DNA of 64,000 bases from AP-15 sp035538335. GTDB lineage: Bacteria > Pseudomonadota > Alphaproteobacteria > ATCC43930 > CGMCC-115725. Shown one piece after another: positions 16,710 through 24,010 of the stretch; the stretch's first letter is position 1; each line of letters opens with the position of its first letter. The notes beneath the pieces are model-generated. The model was not told the origin of the DNA, ran no database searches, and saw only the letters and a program-made list of their open reading frames with translations. The translations under genes and the position numbers were made by a program. The stretch lies in contig DATLKN010000003.1 in NCBI GenBank assembly GCA_035538335.1, positions 1 through 64,000 on the forward strand, written 5' to 3'.

Positions 16710-18821
16710 ATGGCCAGGTTCCGCGTCGGCGTCGATATCGGCGGCACCTTCACCGATATCGTTTTTCTGGGCGAAGACGGCGAGCGCATCACGCGCAAGG
16801 TGTCCTCCAGCGTCGAGGACTATGCCGCCGCGATCGTCGAGGGGCTCGCGGAGATCATCGCGGAGCGCCGTCTCGGCGGCGCCGATATCATAGAAATCCT
16901 GCACGGCACGACGGTCGCCTCGAATGCGATCCTCGAACGCAAGGGCGCCCGCACCGGCCTCATCACGACGAAAGGCTTCCGCGACATCCTCGAGATCCGC
17001 ACCTTGCGCTTCCCGCGGCTCTACGATCTCGCCTGGACAAAGCCGCCGCCGCTGGTGCCCCGGTATCTGCGCGTCGAGGTCGAGGAGCGCGTCAACGCCC
17101 GCGGCGAAATCCTGCGTGCACTCACCGAGGCGGATGCGGAGCGGGCCTTGCGCCGCCTCCTCGACGAAGGGGTCGAGGCAGTTGCCGTGTGCCTGCTGCA
17201 TTCCTACGCCAATCCGGCGCATGAGCGGCTCATCAAGAAAGCGGCGGCACGGGTCGCGCCCGGCCTCAACCTGTCGCTCTCTTTCGAGGTGCTGCCGGAG
17301 ATCAAGGAATACGAGCGAACCTCGACGACCGTCATCAATGCGTACCTGCGGCCGATCGTCGAGACCTACCTGGCGCGGCTGGAGGCGGGGCTCAGGGATA
17401 GCGGGATCCGCGCGCCCGTCTTGTTGATGCAGTCGAACGGCGGGCTGACGACGGCGCAAGCCGCCGCCGAGCGGCCGATCCACATCGTCGAATCGGGGCC
17501 GGCCGCCGGCGTCGTCGGCGTCGAGGCGCTGGCGCGCCAGCTCGGCGTCAAGAACGCGATCTCGTTCGACATGGGCGGCACGACCGCGAAGGCGGCGATA
17601 ATCGAGAATGGCGAGCCGAGCCGCGCGCTCGAATATTCGGTCGGCGGCGGCGTCATGACCGGCTCGCGCCTGCTTTCCGGCTCCGGCTATGCCTTGAAGG
17701 TGCCGGCGATCGATCTCGCCGAGGTCGGCGCCGGCGGCGGCTCGATCCTCGCGATCGACGCCGGCGGGGCGCTCAAGGTCGGGCCGCAGAGCGCCGGCGC
17801 CTCGCCCGGCCCGGTCTGCTACGACCGCGGCGGCACGCTCGCGACGGTGACCGACGCGAACGTCGTGCTTGGCTATCTCAACCCGCGACAGCTCGTCGGC
17901 GGGGCGCTGCGGCTCGACGCCGAGAAGGCCCGTGCTGCGGTAGCGGAGCAGATCGCCCGCCCGCTCGGCCTCGGCGCCGAGGACGCGGCATACGGCGCCT
18001 TTCTGATCGCCGCCTCCAACATGGTGCGCGCGCTCAAGGCGGTATCGAGCGAACGCGGCCGCGACCCGCGGCAATACGCGCTCGTCGCCTTCGGCGGCAA
18101 CGGCCCGCTCTTCGCCGCCGCGATGGCCGAGGCGCTGTCGATGACGCGCATCCTGATTCCGCCCTCGGCCGGCGTCTTTTCCTCCTTCGGGCTGCTCTAT
18201 TCCGAGGTCGAGTACCACTTTTCGCGCACCCGAAAGGCGCTGCTCTCCGAACTCGATCCACGCATTCTTTCCGACATCTTGGGCGAGCTCGAACAGGCGG
18301 CCCGCGAACGGCTCGACGCCGACGGTTTTCCGCCCGAGCGCATCGAGATCAGGCGCAGCGCCGCGCTGCATTACCAGGGCCAGTCCTTCGAACTCGACGT
18401 GCCGATGCCCGAGGGTGGGATCGACCGGCGGGCGCTCGCCGCCCTGGAAGAGGGCTACGGCGTCGAGCACGAGCGGACCTACGGCCACCGCGCCGGCGCC
18501 GACGAACCGGTCGAGCTGGTGATCGTCAAGCTGATCGGCCGCGGCATCAGCGAGCCGCCGCGCGCCGCGCTCGCGGCGCATGCCGCGCTGCCGCCCGGCA
18601 TCGTCATCGCCGAGCCGGTGCGCCGCGCCTATTTCGGGCCAGGCAAAGGCTGGCATGAGGCGCGCGTCGTCGGGCGCGCCGATCTGCGGACGCCGCTGTC
18701 GGGCCCTTGCATCGTCGAGGAATACGATACGACGATCGTCGTGCCGCTGGGCGCCGAAGCGCGGCTCGACGCATTCGGCAATGTCGAAATCGCGCTCCCG
18801 CCCGGCGCCGGCCGCGGCTGA
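16710..18821 (+). CDS. hyuA: Hydantoinase/5-oxoprolinase A subunit family protein
   Basis: The 703-residue protein is the ATP-binding partner of HyuB. It opens with RVGVDIGGTFTDIVFLGEDG, the phosphate-binding motif of the actin/hexokinase-like fold. It also carries HGTTVASNAILERKGA, SNGGLTTAQ, VESGPAAGVVG, SFDMGGTTAKA and the late FGGNGPLFAAAMAE. The domain order (N-terminal Hydant_A_N, central hydantoinase A, C-terminal extension) is complete. The start lies 4 bases after the hyuB stop. An enoyl-CoA hydratase gene follows, so the pathway may feed CoA intermediates. The actual ring substrate is unknown. Confidence 0.92.
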   Translation: MARFRVGVDIGGTFTDIVFLGEDGERITRKVSSSVEDYAAAIVEGLAEIIAERRLGGADIIEILHGTTVASNAILERKGARTGLITTKGFRDILEIRTLRFPRLYDLAWTKPPPLVPRYLRVEVEERVNARGEILRALTEADAERALRRLLDEGVEAVAVCLLHSYANPAHERLIKKAAARVAPGLNLSLSFEVLPEIKEYERTSTTVINAYLRPIVETYLARLEAGLRDSGIRAPVLLMQSNGGLTTAQAAAERPIHIVESGPAAGVVGVEALARQLGVKNAISFDMGGTTAKAAIIENGEPSRALEYSVGGGVMTGSRLLSGSGYALKVPAIDLAEVGAGGGSILAIDAGGALKVGPQSAGASPGPVCYDRGGTLATVTDANVVLGYLNPRQLVGGALRLDAEKARAAVAEQIARPLGLGAEDAAYGAFLIAASNMVRALKAVSSERGRDPRQYALVAFGGNGPLFAAAMAEALSMTRILIPPSAGVFSSFGLLYSEVEYHFSRTRKALLSELDPRILSDILGELEQAARERLDADGFPPERIEIRRSAALHYQGQSFELDVPMPEGGIDRRALAALEEGYGVEHERTYGHRAGADEPVELVIVKLIGRGISEPPRAALAAHAALPPGIVIAEPVRRAYFGPGKGWHEARVVGRADLRTPLSGPCIVEEYDTTIVVPLGAEARLDAFGNVEIALPPGAGRG

Positions 18822-18930
18822 AAGCCGACGGGCCGGTTCGTTCAATGCGGAGACGGCCGGCAGCCTTGTTGCCGGAAAGATGCCTTCCCGATAGGGTCGC
18901 GGCGTCATTCGGTCGGAGAGAGCGGCGGTC

Positions 18931-19710
18931 GTGTCCGAGATTGTCATGAGCCGGCCGCGGCCGGGCGTCGCGGCGGTGACGATAAACCGGCCGGCGCGGC
19001 GCAACGCCTTGGACCGCGCGGCCTGGCGCGGCCTCGCGAGCGCTTTTCGCGCGCTGGCGGCGGATCGGGAGGTACGGCTCGTCGTGCTGACCGGCGCCGG
19101 CGGGCATTTCTGCGCCGGCGCCGATATCAGCGAGTTTCCCCGGCTTCGCGCCGACAGCGCCAGCGGCGCGCTCTACGAGCGCGAGGTCGCCGCGGCTTAC
19201 CAGGCGATCCGCGCGTTGCCGCAGCCGAGCGTCGCCGCGATTGCCGGCTATTGCGCCGGCGGCGGCTGCGCCATCGCCTTGTGCTGCGATTTTCGGGTCA
19301 TGCACGAGGGCGCGCATTTCGGCATCCCGGCGGCCAAGCTCGGCACCGTCTACACGGTCGAGGAATGCCGGCTGCTGATGACCGTCGTCGGCCTCGCGCA
19401 CGCCAAGCGGGTTCTCTACAGCGGCGAGTTCTTCGCCGCAGCCGGCGCGCGCGAGATGGGCTTCGCCGACAAGATAGCGGCAGGCGAGATCGTCGAGAGC
19501 GCGATCGATTTCGCCGCCGCGATGGCGGCGAACGCGCCGCTCGCGGTCGCCGGGACCAAGGCGATCCTGCAGGCGCTCGCCGAGGGCGATGCCGAGCGGC
19601 GGCGGGACGAGCTGGAAAGCCTGATCCGGCACGCGCTCGACAGCGAGGATTACCGCGAGGGCGCGGCCGCCTTTCTCGAAAAGCGGCCGCCGAACTTCAC
19701 CGGCCGCTGA
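18931..19710 (+). CDS. Enoyl-CoA hydratase/isomerase family protein
   Basis: The 259-residue product has the crotonase fold. GAGGHFCAGADISEF forms the oxyanion hole, followed by AAIAGYCAGGGCAIALCCDFR and the FGIPAAKLG segment. One of the two usual catalytic Glu positions falls in the TVEE region, but exact assignment needs an alignment. The start used is GTG at 18931 preceded by GAGAGAGC. Six codons downstream there is an in-frame ATG, but the GTG gives the usual N-terminus. It follows hyuBA on the same strand after 109 bases and probably acts on an acyl-CoA in the same catabolic route. Confidence 0.88.
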   Translation: MSEIVMSRPRPGVAAVTINRPARRNALDRAAWRGLASAFRALAADREVRLVVLTGAGGHFCAGADISEFPRLRADSASGALYEREVAAAYQAIRALPQPSVAAIAGYCAGGGCAIALCCDFRVMHEGAHFGIPAAKLGTVYTVEECRLLMTVVGLAHAKRVLYSGEFFAAAGAREMGFADKIAAGEIVESAIDFAAAMAANAPLAVAGTKAILQALAEGDAERRRDELESLIRHALDSEDYREGAAAFLEKRPPNFTGR

Positions 19711-19711
19711 A

Positions 19712-19789
19712 ATGAAGGGGCTCGGCATCGATGTCGGCGGCACTTTCACCGACCTCGGCAAGCTCGCGCTCGGTTTGGGAGGATCGCCG
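19712..19789 (+). pseudogene. Remnant of a hyuA 5' end
   Basis: Directly after the enoyl-CoA hydratase stop, an ATG opens MKGLGIDVGGTFTDL, the exact N-terminal phosphate-binding motif of HyuA proteins. The homology then stops and the frame continues into an unrelated alpha/beta hydrolase. A GGGAGG ribosome site and a separate ATG for the hydrolase lie at its end. It is best read as the first 14 or so codons of a lost third hydantoinase A gene. It could still be translated as a 26-residue N-terminal extension of the hydrolase. Confidence 0.7.
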
Positions 19790-20935
19790 ATGAACCCGCT
19801 CGAACCCGAGTTGCTGCCGCCCGGCATCCGCTCGCGCTTCATCGACGACATCAACGGCCTCAGGGTGCATGTCCTCGAAGCCGGGTTCGAGAGCCCCGGC
19901 CGGCCGCTCGTCGTCATGCTGCACGGCTTTCCGGAGATCGCCTATTCCTGGCGCAAGGTAATGCCGGCGCTGGCGGCGGCCGGCTTCCGCGCCGTCGCGC
20001 CGGACCTGCGCGGCTATGGCCGCACAACCGGCTGGCTCGCCGACGCGGATCTGCGGCCCTTCCGCATGCTGAACGTCGTGCGCGACACATTGGGCCTCGT
20101 CTTCGCGCTCGGATACCGCCGCGCCGCCGCCGTCGTCGGGCACGATTTCGGGGCGGGCGTCGCGGCCTGGTGCGCACTGGTGCGGCCCGATGTGTTCCAG
20201 TCATTGGCGCTGATGAGCGCGCCCTTCGCCGGGCCGCCGGAACTGCCCTTCGACACGGACGGCAAGCCGCCGGCGGCGCCGGCGAGCCCGACTATCCACG
20301 AGGCATTGGCGGCATTGCCGCGGCCGCGCAAGCATTACCAGTGGTATTATTCGACGCGGCCCGCCGATGCTCAGATGCGGCATTGCAAAGAGGGCGTACA
20401 CGCCTTTCTGCGCGCCTACTATCACCACAAGAGCGCCGATTGGAAAGAGAACCGGCCGCACCCGCTCGCCGCGTGGAATGCGGAAGAGCTGGCGAAGATG
20501 CCGACCTATTACATCATGGACCTCGCCGACGACATGCCGGCCGCCGTCGCCAAGGAAATGCCGTCGGCCGCCGAGATCGCCGGCTGCAAATGGCTGCCCG
20601 ACGAGGAGCTCGCGGTCTATGCCCGCGAATACGAACGCACCGGCTTTCAGGGCGGGCTCAACTGGTACCGCTCGCGCACCGGCGGCGCCTTCGAGAGCGA
20701 GTTGCAGCTCTATGCCGGCCGCGTGATCGACGTGCCCTCGATCTTCATCTCGGGCAAGAGCGATTGGGGTGTCCATCAGCGCCCCGGCGCCTTCGAGCGC
20801 ATGCAAGGGGCCGCCTGCACGCGGATGGTCGGCGTCCACCTCCTCGACGGCGCCGGGCATTGGGTGCAGCAGGAGCAGTCCGCGGCGGTCGCCGCCCTCC
20901 TGATCGACTTCCTGCGCACCGCGGCGACGGGTTGA
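19790..20935 (+). CDS. Epoxide-hydrolase-like alpha/beta hydrolase
   Basis: This 381-residue protein has the epoxide-hydrolase pattern. The oxyanion motif HGFPE is at residues 45-49, PDLRGYGRT follows, and the nucleophile elbow GHDFG places Asp119 as the nucleophile, as in epoxide hydrolases and haloalkane dehalogenases. A late DGAGHWVQQE supplies the catalytic His. A long cap region (residues about 150-280) contains several Tyr residues that could polarise the epoxide. The ATG at 19790 follows GGGAGG. The upstream 26 in-frame codons are a hyuA remnant and are not needed for the fold. Confidence 0.85.
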   Translation: MNPLEPELLPPGIRSRFIDDINGLRVHVLEAGFESPGRPLVVMLHGFPEIAYSWRKVMPALAAAGFRAVAPDLRGYGRTTGWLADADLRPFRMLNVVRDTLGLVFALGYRRAAAVVGHDFGAGVAAWCALVRPDVFQSLALMSAPFAGPPELPFDTDGKPPAAPASPTIHEALAALPRPRKHYQWYYSTRPADAQMRHCKEGVHAFLRAYYHHKSADWKENRPHPLAAWNAEELAKMPTYYIMDLADDMPAAVAKEMPSAAEIAGCKWLPDEELAVYAREYERTGFQGGLNWYRSRTGGAFESELQLYAGRVIDVPSIFISGKSDWGVHQRPGAFERMQGAACTRMVGVHLLDGAGHWVQQEQSAAVAALLIDFLRTAATG

Positions 20936-20970
20936 AGCGACGAGAAACGTCACGGTCTCGAATATTGTGA

Positions 20971-21246
20971 GTGCCGGTCGGTTCGAGCAGCACACTGAGT
21001 GCGACCCTCACCAACGATGGCGCGGCCCCAGTCAACATGACCAAAATCGCCATCTCGCGGCGACGCCGCACGTTTACCCAAACCAGCAACTGTCCGGCGA
21101 CACTGAACGTGCAGCAGACATGCACCTTCCAGGTCGTGTTCAAGCCGCCCGACGTCTTCATTTACCACTCAGCTTTGTCGGTCACTAACAGCGCGGGCGC
21201 TCCGGCAAGGCTGCCGCTGTCGGGTACTGGCTTGGATGGACCGTAA
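20971..21246 (+). pseudogene. Fragment of an ASH/choice-of-anchor-D type repeat protein
   Basis: The 91 codons from a GTG read like a single immunoglobulin-like ASH domain: VGSSSTLSATLTNDGAAPV, then NCPATLNVQQTCTFQVVFKP and a terminal RLPLSGTG. Such domains occur in tandem in large exported proteins with a signal peptide. Here there is no signal peptide, no repeat partner and no ribosome site, so it is probably a leftover of a deleted gene. Base composition is visibly less GC-rich than the neighbours. Confidence 0.6.
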
Positions 21247-21311
21247 GCCCCGCCCTCAGGCGGATATGCGGTGTAGACTAGGGCGCCGATAACGCTGGAG
21301 GACAGAGGATC

Positions 21312-22145
21312 ATGCCGACGATCGATGTGCAGGTGCACGCCTACGAGCGCAACCATCCCGGCCGGCCTTGGGCCGGCACGCTCGTTGGCCCGGAAGAGGC
21401 GACGGGCGACCAGATGGCGGCCGCCATGGACGCGGTCGGCGTCGACGGCGCGGTCCTCGTGTCGCCGTTTTCGATGTATCGCTTCGACGCGAGCTATGCG
21501 CTCGCCGTCTATGCCGCGCACCCGCGCCGCTTCCGCCTCGTCAAGCCGGTCGATACGAGCGATCCCGCGGTCGCCGAAACGGTCGCCGAGTGGGCCGCGG
21601 CCAAAGGCGCTGTCGGCATCCGCATCATGCTGCGCGACGAGGTGTCGAGCGACCCCGCGGACCCCGGCATCAACCGCGCACTCGCCGCCGCGGCGCGGCA
21701 TTCGCTGCCCGTCAACCTGCTCTGCTGGGGGCGGCTCGAACAGACCGCCGGGCTCGTCGCGCGCAACCCGAACACGCGCCTCGTCATCGACCATCTTGGA
21801 CTGCAGCAGCCGTTCGAACCGCCGCTGCCGGCGCAGCCCTTCGCCGAATTGCCGAAGCTCCTCGCATTGGCGGCCCATGACAACGTCGCGGTCAAGGTCA
21901 GCGGCGTCTGCACGCTGTCGCACGAGCCGTTTCCCTACCGCGACATCTGGGACCCGCTCGGCCGCATCTTCGACGCCTTCGGCTTCGAGCGCTGCATGTG
22001 GGGCACCGACTGGACGCGGGCCGTCAAATTGCTGAGCTACAAAGAGGGCGTCGAAGCCTTCCGCGTCACCGACCGCCTCGCCGAGAGCGAGCGCACGCAG
22101 CTGATGGGCGGCACCTTGCAGCGTATCTATGGCTGGGCCTTTTGA
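21312..22145 (+). CDS. Amidohydrolase family protein (TIM-barrel metal-dependent hydrolase)
   Basis: The 277-residue product fits the amidohydrolase-2 family (PF04909), which includes 2-pyrone-4,6-dicarboxylate lactonase and decarboxylases. It starts with TIDVQVHAYERNHPG, where the usual HxH pair is reduced to one visible His. It also has VIDHLGLQQP (strand-5-type His) and WGTDWTRAV with the late catalytic Asp. The start ATG follows GGAGGACAGAGG. The substrate is unknown; neighbouring cyclic-amide and epoxide enzymes suggest a catabolic role. The weakened first metal motif should be checked before assigning metal use. Confidence 0.8.
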   Translation: MPTIDVQVHAYERNHPGRPWAGTLVGPEEATGDQMAAAMDAVGVDGAVLVSPFSMYRFDASYALAVYAAHPRRFRLVKPVDTSDPAVAETVAEWAAAKGAVGIRIMLRDEVSSDPADPGINRALAAAARHSLPVNLLCWGRLEQTAGLVARNPNTRLVIDHLGLQQPFEPPLPAQPFAELPKLLALAAHDNVAVKVSGVCTLSHEPFPYRDIWDPLGRIFDAFGFERCMWGTDWTRAVKLLSYKEGVEAFRVTDRLAESERTQLMGGTLQRIYGWAF

Positions 22146-22213
22146 AGCTCCCTTTCGTCGGGCGCGGCAAGGGATGTAAGGTCTCGCTCTCGGGGTAAGG
22201 CACGAGCGGCGTG

Positions 22214-22864
22214 ATGTGCAACTTGCGTTCGAGGGACGGGCGGCCGCGGCTGCGGCATTGGCTGGCGAGCGCCGCATTGCTGCCGGCGGCGCTGCTGACC
22301 GCCGTAGCCTTGGCAGCGGGCGGCGCGGCGCCGCCGCAGCCCGATCCGATTACGGGTCAACTCCTCGTTGCCGCGCCGTCGATGGGCGACCCGCGCTTCT
22401 ACCACACCGTGATCCTGATGGTCCGCCACGACAGCAAAGGTGCGCTCGGCATCGTCATCAACCGGCCGATCGGGATGCGGCCGCTCGCCGACATTCTCGA
22501 AGCGATCGGCGACAAGGAGCCGGGAATCTCGGGCGAGGTGCGGGTCTTTGCCGGCGGCCCCGTGCAGCCGGAGCTCGGCTTCATCATCCACAGCACCGAC
22601 TACCGGCGGCCGCGCACGCTCGCCATCGACAAATCCGTGGCGATGACCTCGAGCCGGCAGATCCTGATCGACATCGCGCACCATAAGGGGCCGAAACAAA
22701 GCATCGTCGCCTTCGGCTATGCCGGCTGGGGTCCGGGGCAGCTCGACGGCGAGATCGAGCATCACGACTGGTACACGACTCCGGAGGATCCGAAGCTCGT
22801 CTTCGAGGTCGACCGCGCCGGACTGTGGGAGGAGGCGAAGGCGCGCCGCACCCGCGAATTGTGA
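22214..22864 (+). CDS. YqgE/AlgH family protein with an export-like N-terminus
   Basis: From residue 45 onward the 216-residue protein matches the YqgE/AlgH (DUF179) domain: GQLLVAAPSMGDPRFYHTVI, GALGIVINRPIG, VFAGGPVQPELGF and GYAGWGPGQLDGEI. Family members are usually about 190 residues and cytosolic. Here residues 1-40 form an Arg-rich start followed by a hydrophobic run (WLASAALLPAALLTAVALAA) and AGGAA, which looks like a signal peptide or membrane anchor. GTG at 22211 and ATG at 22214 are both possible starts. The molecular function of YqgE is not well established. Confidence 0.85.
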   Translation: MCNLRSRDGRPRLRHWLASAALLPAALLTAVALAAGGAAPPQPDPITGQLLVAAPSMGDPRFYHTVILMVRHDSKGALGIVINRPIGMRPLADILEAIGDKEPGISGEVRVFAGGPVQPELGFIIHSTDYRRPRTLAIDKSVAMTSSRQILIDIAHHKGPKQSIVAFGYAGWGPGQLDGEIEHHDWYTTPEDPKLVFEVDRAGLWEEAKARRTREL

Positions 22865-22874
22865 GCCGGACCGC

Positions 22875-23102
22875 TCAGAGCACCCGCGCTTCCCGGGCGG
22901 GCGGGCCGAACATTCGCTGCCAGAGTTCGCTCCGCCGTTCCAGGCGCCGCTCTTCGAGTTCGGCGGCGCGGATTTGCAGGCGCTCGCGGTCGGCGGCGCT
23001 GATCTTCGCCTGGGTCGGCGCGAGACAGGCGGTCGGGCAGCGCGTCACGCCCCGTTTGCTGATGAAGGCGGCGATCGCCTCGTCGTAATCGTTGTCGGTC
23101 AC
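22875..23102 (-). CDS. Small conserved hypothetical protein
   Basis: This 75-residue protein begins with GTG (TDNDYDEAIAAFISKRG) preceded by GAGGAGAAGAG at good spacing. It contains RGVTRCPTACLAPTQAKIS, where two cysteines are followed by a helical Arg/Glu-rich tail (residues 38-62) with predicted coiled-coil character. I recall similar short proteins from alphaproteobacteria, none with a known role. It converges on the YqgE gene with about 10 bases between them. No domain name can be given. Confidence 0.65.
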   Translation of the reverse strand: MTDNDYDEAIAAFISKRGVTRCPTACLAPTQAKISAADRERLQIRAAELEERRLERRSELWQRMFGPPAREARVL

Positions 23103-23440
23103 CGCTCTTCTCCTCGTCTCGTTCGCGCCACCGGCGCCGTATGCGGTCAATATTTCGGGAAAAGGCGGGGCAGCGAAATCCGGTTTTCCCCGTAAGGGAA
23201 TTGACCAGCGGTGCCGTTCACCGCCCGCGCGCTAAGGAAATATACGTAGCGGCGTCCGCGGGTGACTCGCTTTGAAATCTCGGCCGAGTGACGCGCTTTT
23301 TGCGGGCCGCGCTTTTTCGGCTCGCCCCCGCCCGCGTCGTTAATTGACATTTTCATATCATTGTGATATAAGTACCACTTCCACCACGGCTCTGTCTGGG
23401 CCGCGGCGTTGCGGCATGGGGAAGGGAGAGGGGTGTCCGA
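23103..23440. other. Intergenic region, 338 bp, no gene apart from a promoter
   Basis: The region between the small hypothetical gene and the DUF5681-like fragment holds no supportable gene. Its right half is less GC-rich than its surroundings and contains the strong sigma70-type promoter at 23344-23372. Confidence 0.5.
23344..23372 (+). promoter_or_regulatory. Sigma70-like promoter with an operator-like inverted repeat
   Basis: TTGACA (23344-23349) and TATAAG (23367-23372) are separated by exactly 17 bases. The inverted repeat ATATCA-TTG-TGATAT (23355-23369) occupies the spacer and overlaps the -10 box, a common place for a repressor site. The promoter points toward the truncated DUF5681-like reading frame about 70 bases downstream. 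Confidence 0.65.
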
Positions 23441-23583
23441 TGGCTGATCTTTGGCTGCAGAAACAGCCAGAACAGCCAAAAAAGCGGCGCGGTCCGGGGC
23501 GGCCGTTTCCGAAGGGAAGCACCGGCAAACCGGCCAATGTCGTCACCGCCGCGACCGCCCGCGAGCCGGCAGGCTTTGTCTGA
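23441..23583 (+). pseudogene. Truncated DUF5681-like N-terminal fragment
   Basis: The ATG follows GGGAGAGGGG and opens a 47-residue frame. Its KKRRGPGRPFPKGSTGKPAN stretch resembles the glycine/proline-rich start of DUF5681 proteins, which are often found with phage or transposon genes. The frame then ends after an alanine-rich stretch, where longer homologues continue. It has a strong ribosome site and a good promoter, so it may still be expressed, but it looks like the broken end of a larger mobile-element gene. Confidence 0.5.
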
Positions 23584-24010
23584 GCCATCGCTCGGCAGGC
23601 GGCGGCAACCGCAGGCTGAACGAGAGAACCGCGTAATCTCAGCGAGGGGAAGCGCCGGCGAACCACGCGCAGTGCGTGCTTCGAGACGCGCCCTGCCGGG
23701 CGCTCCTTGACGGGGTTCGATGGCATTATGAAAAACGTCATCCTGAGGCGCCTCGCGCAGCGAGGCCTCGAAGGACGCAGGACGGCTCCCCCGGCCGAAC
23801 CGAGATACCGCCCGCCGGCGCGCCGGCTTTACCGCAGCCGGCGCGCCGGCTTAGAGCATTTTCCGTTCGGCTGTATCCACAAAAAAGAGTCCGTTTCCCG
23901 CGGGCTTGACCCGCGGATCCATGGATGGCCGGGTCAAGCCCGGCCAAGACGAATAAAGTGGTTCGAGCTGCACGGTAAGTGCCCTAGTGTTGCCGTCCGG
24001 AGGCCCGCCG
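23584..24010. repeat. Repeat-rich intergenic region (families D and C, twin palindromes)
   Basis: No gene is seen in these 427 bases. Bases 23665-23783 contain a family D unit (CTTCGAGACGCGCCC..., CATCCTGAGGCGC..., GCCTCGAAGG). Two perfect copies of the palindrome GCCGGCGCGCCGGC lie at 23814-23827 and 23837-23850. A family C unit at 23898-23950 pairs CCGCGGGCTTGACCCGCGG with a GGCCGGGTCAAGCCCGGCC segment. The region acts as a landing zone for small repeats between the DUF5681 remnant and the acyl-CoA dehydrogenase gene. Confidence 0.7.

Noticed and set aside
23584..24010. A complete insertion sequence in the repeat-rich gap
   Set aside because: No transposase reading frame or matched terminal inverted repeats around a gene were found; only short palindromes occur.
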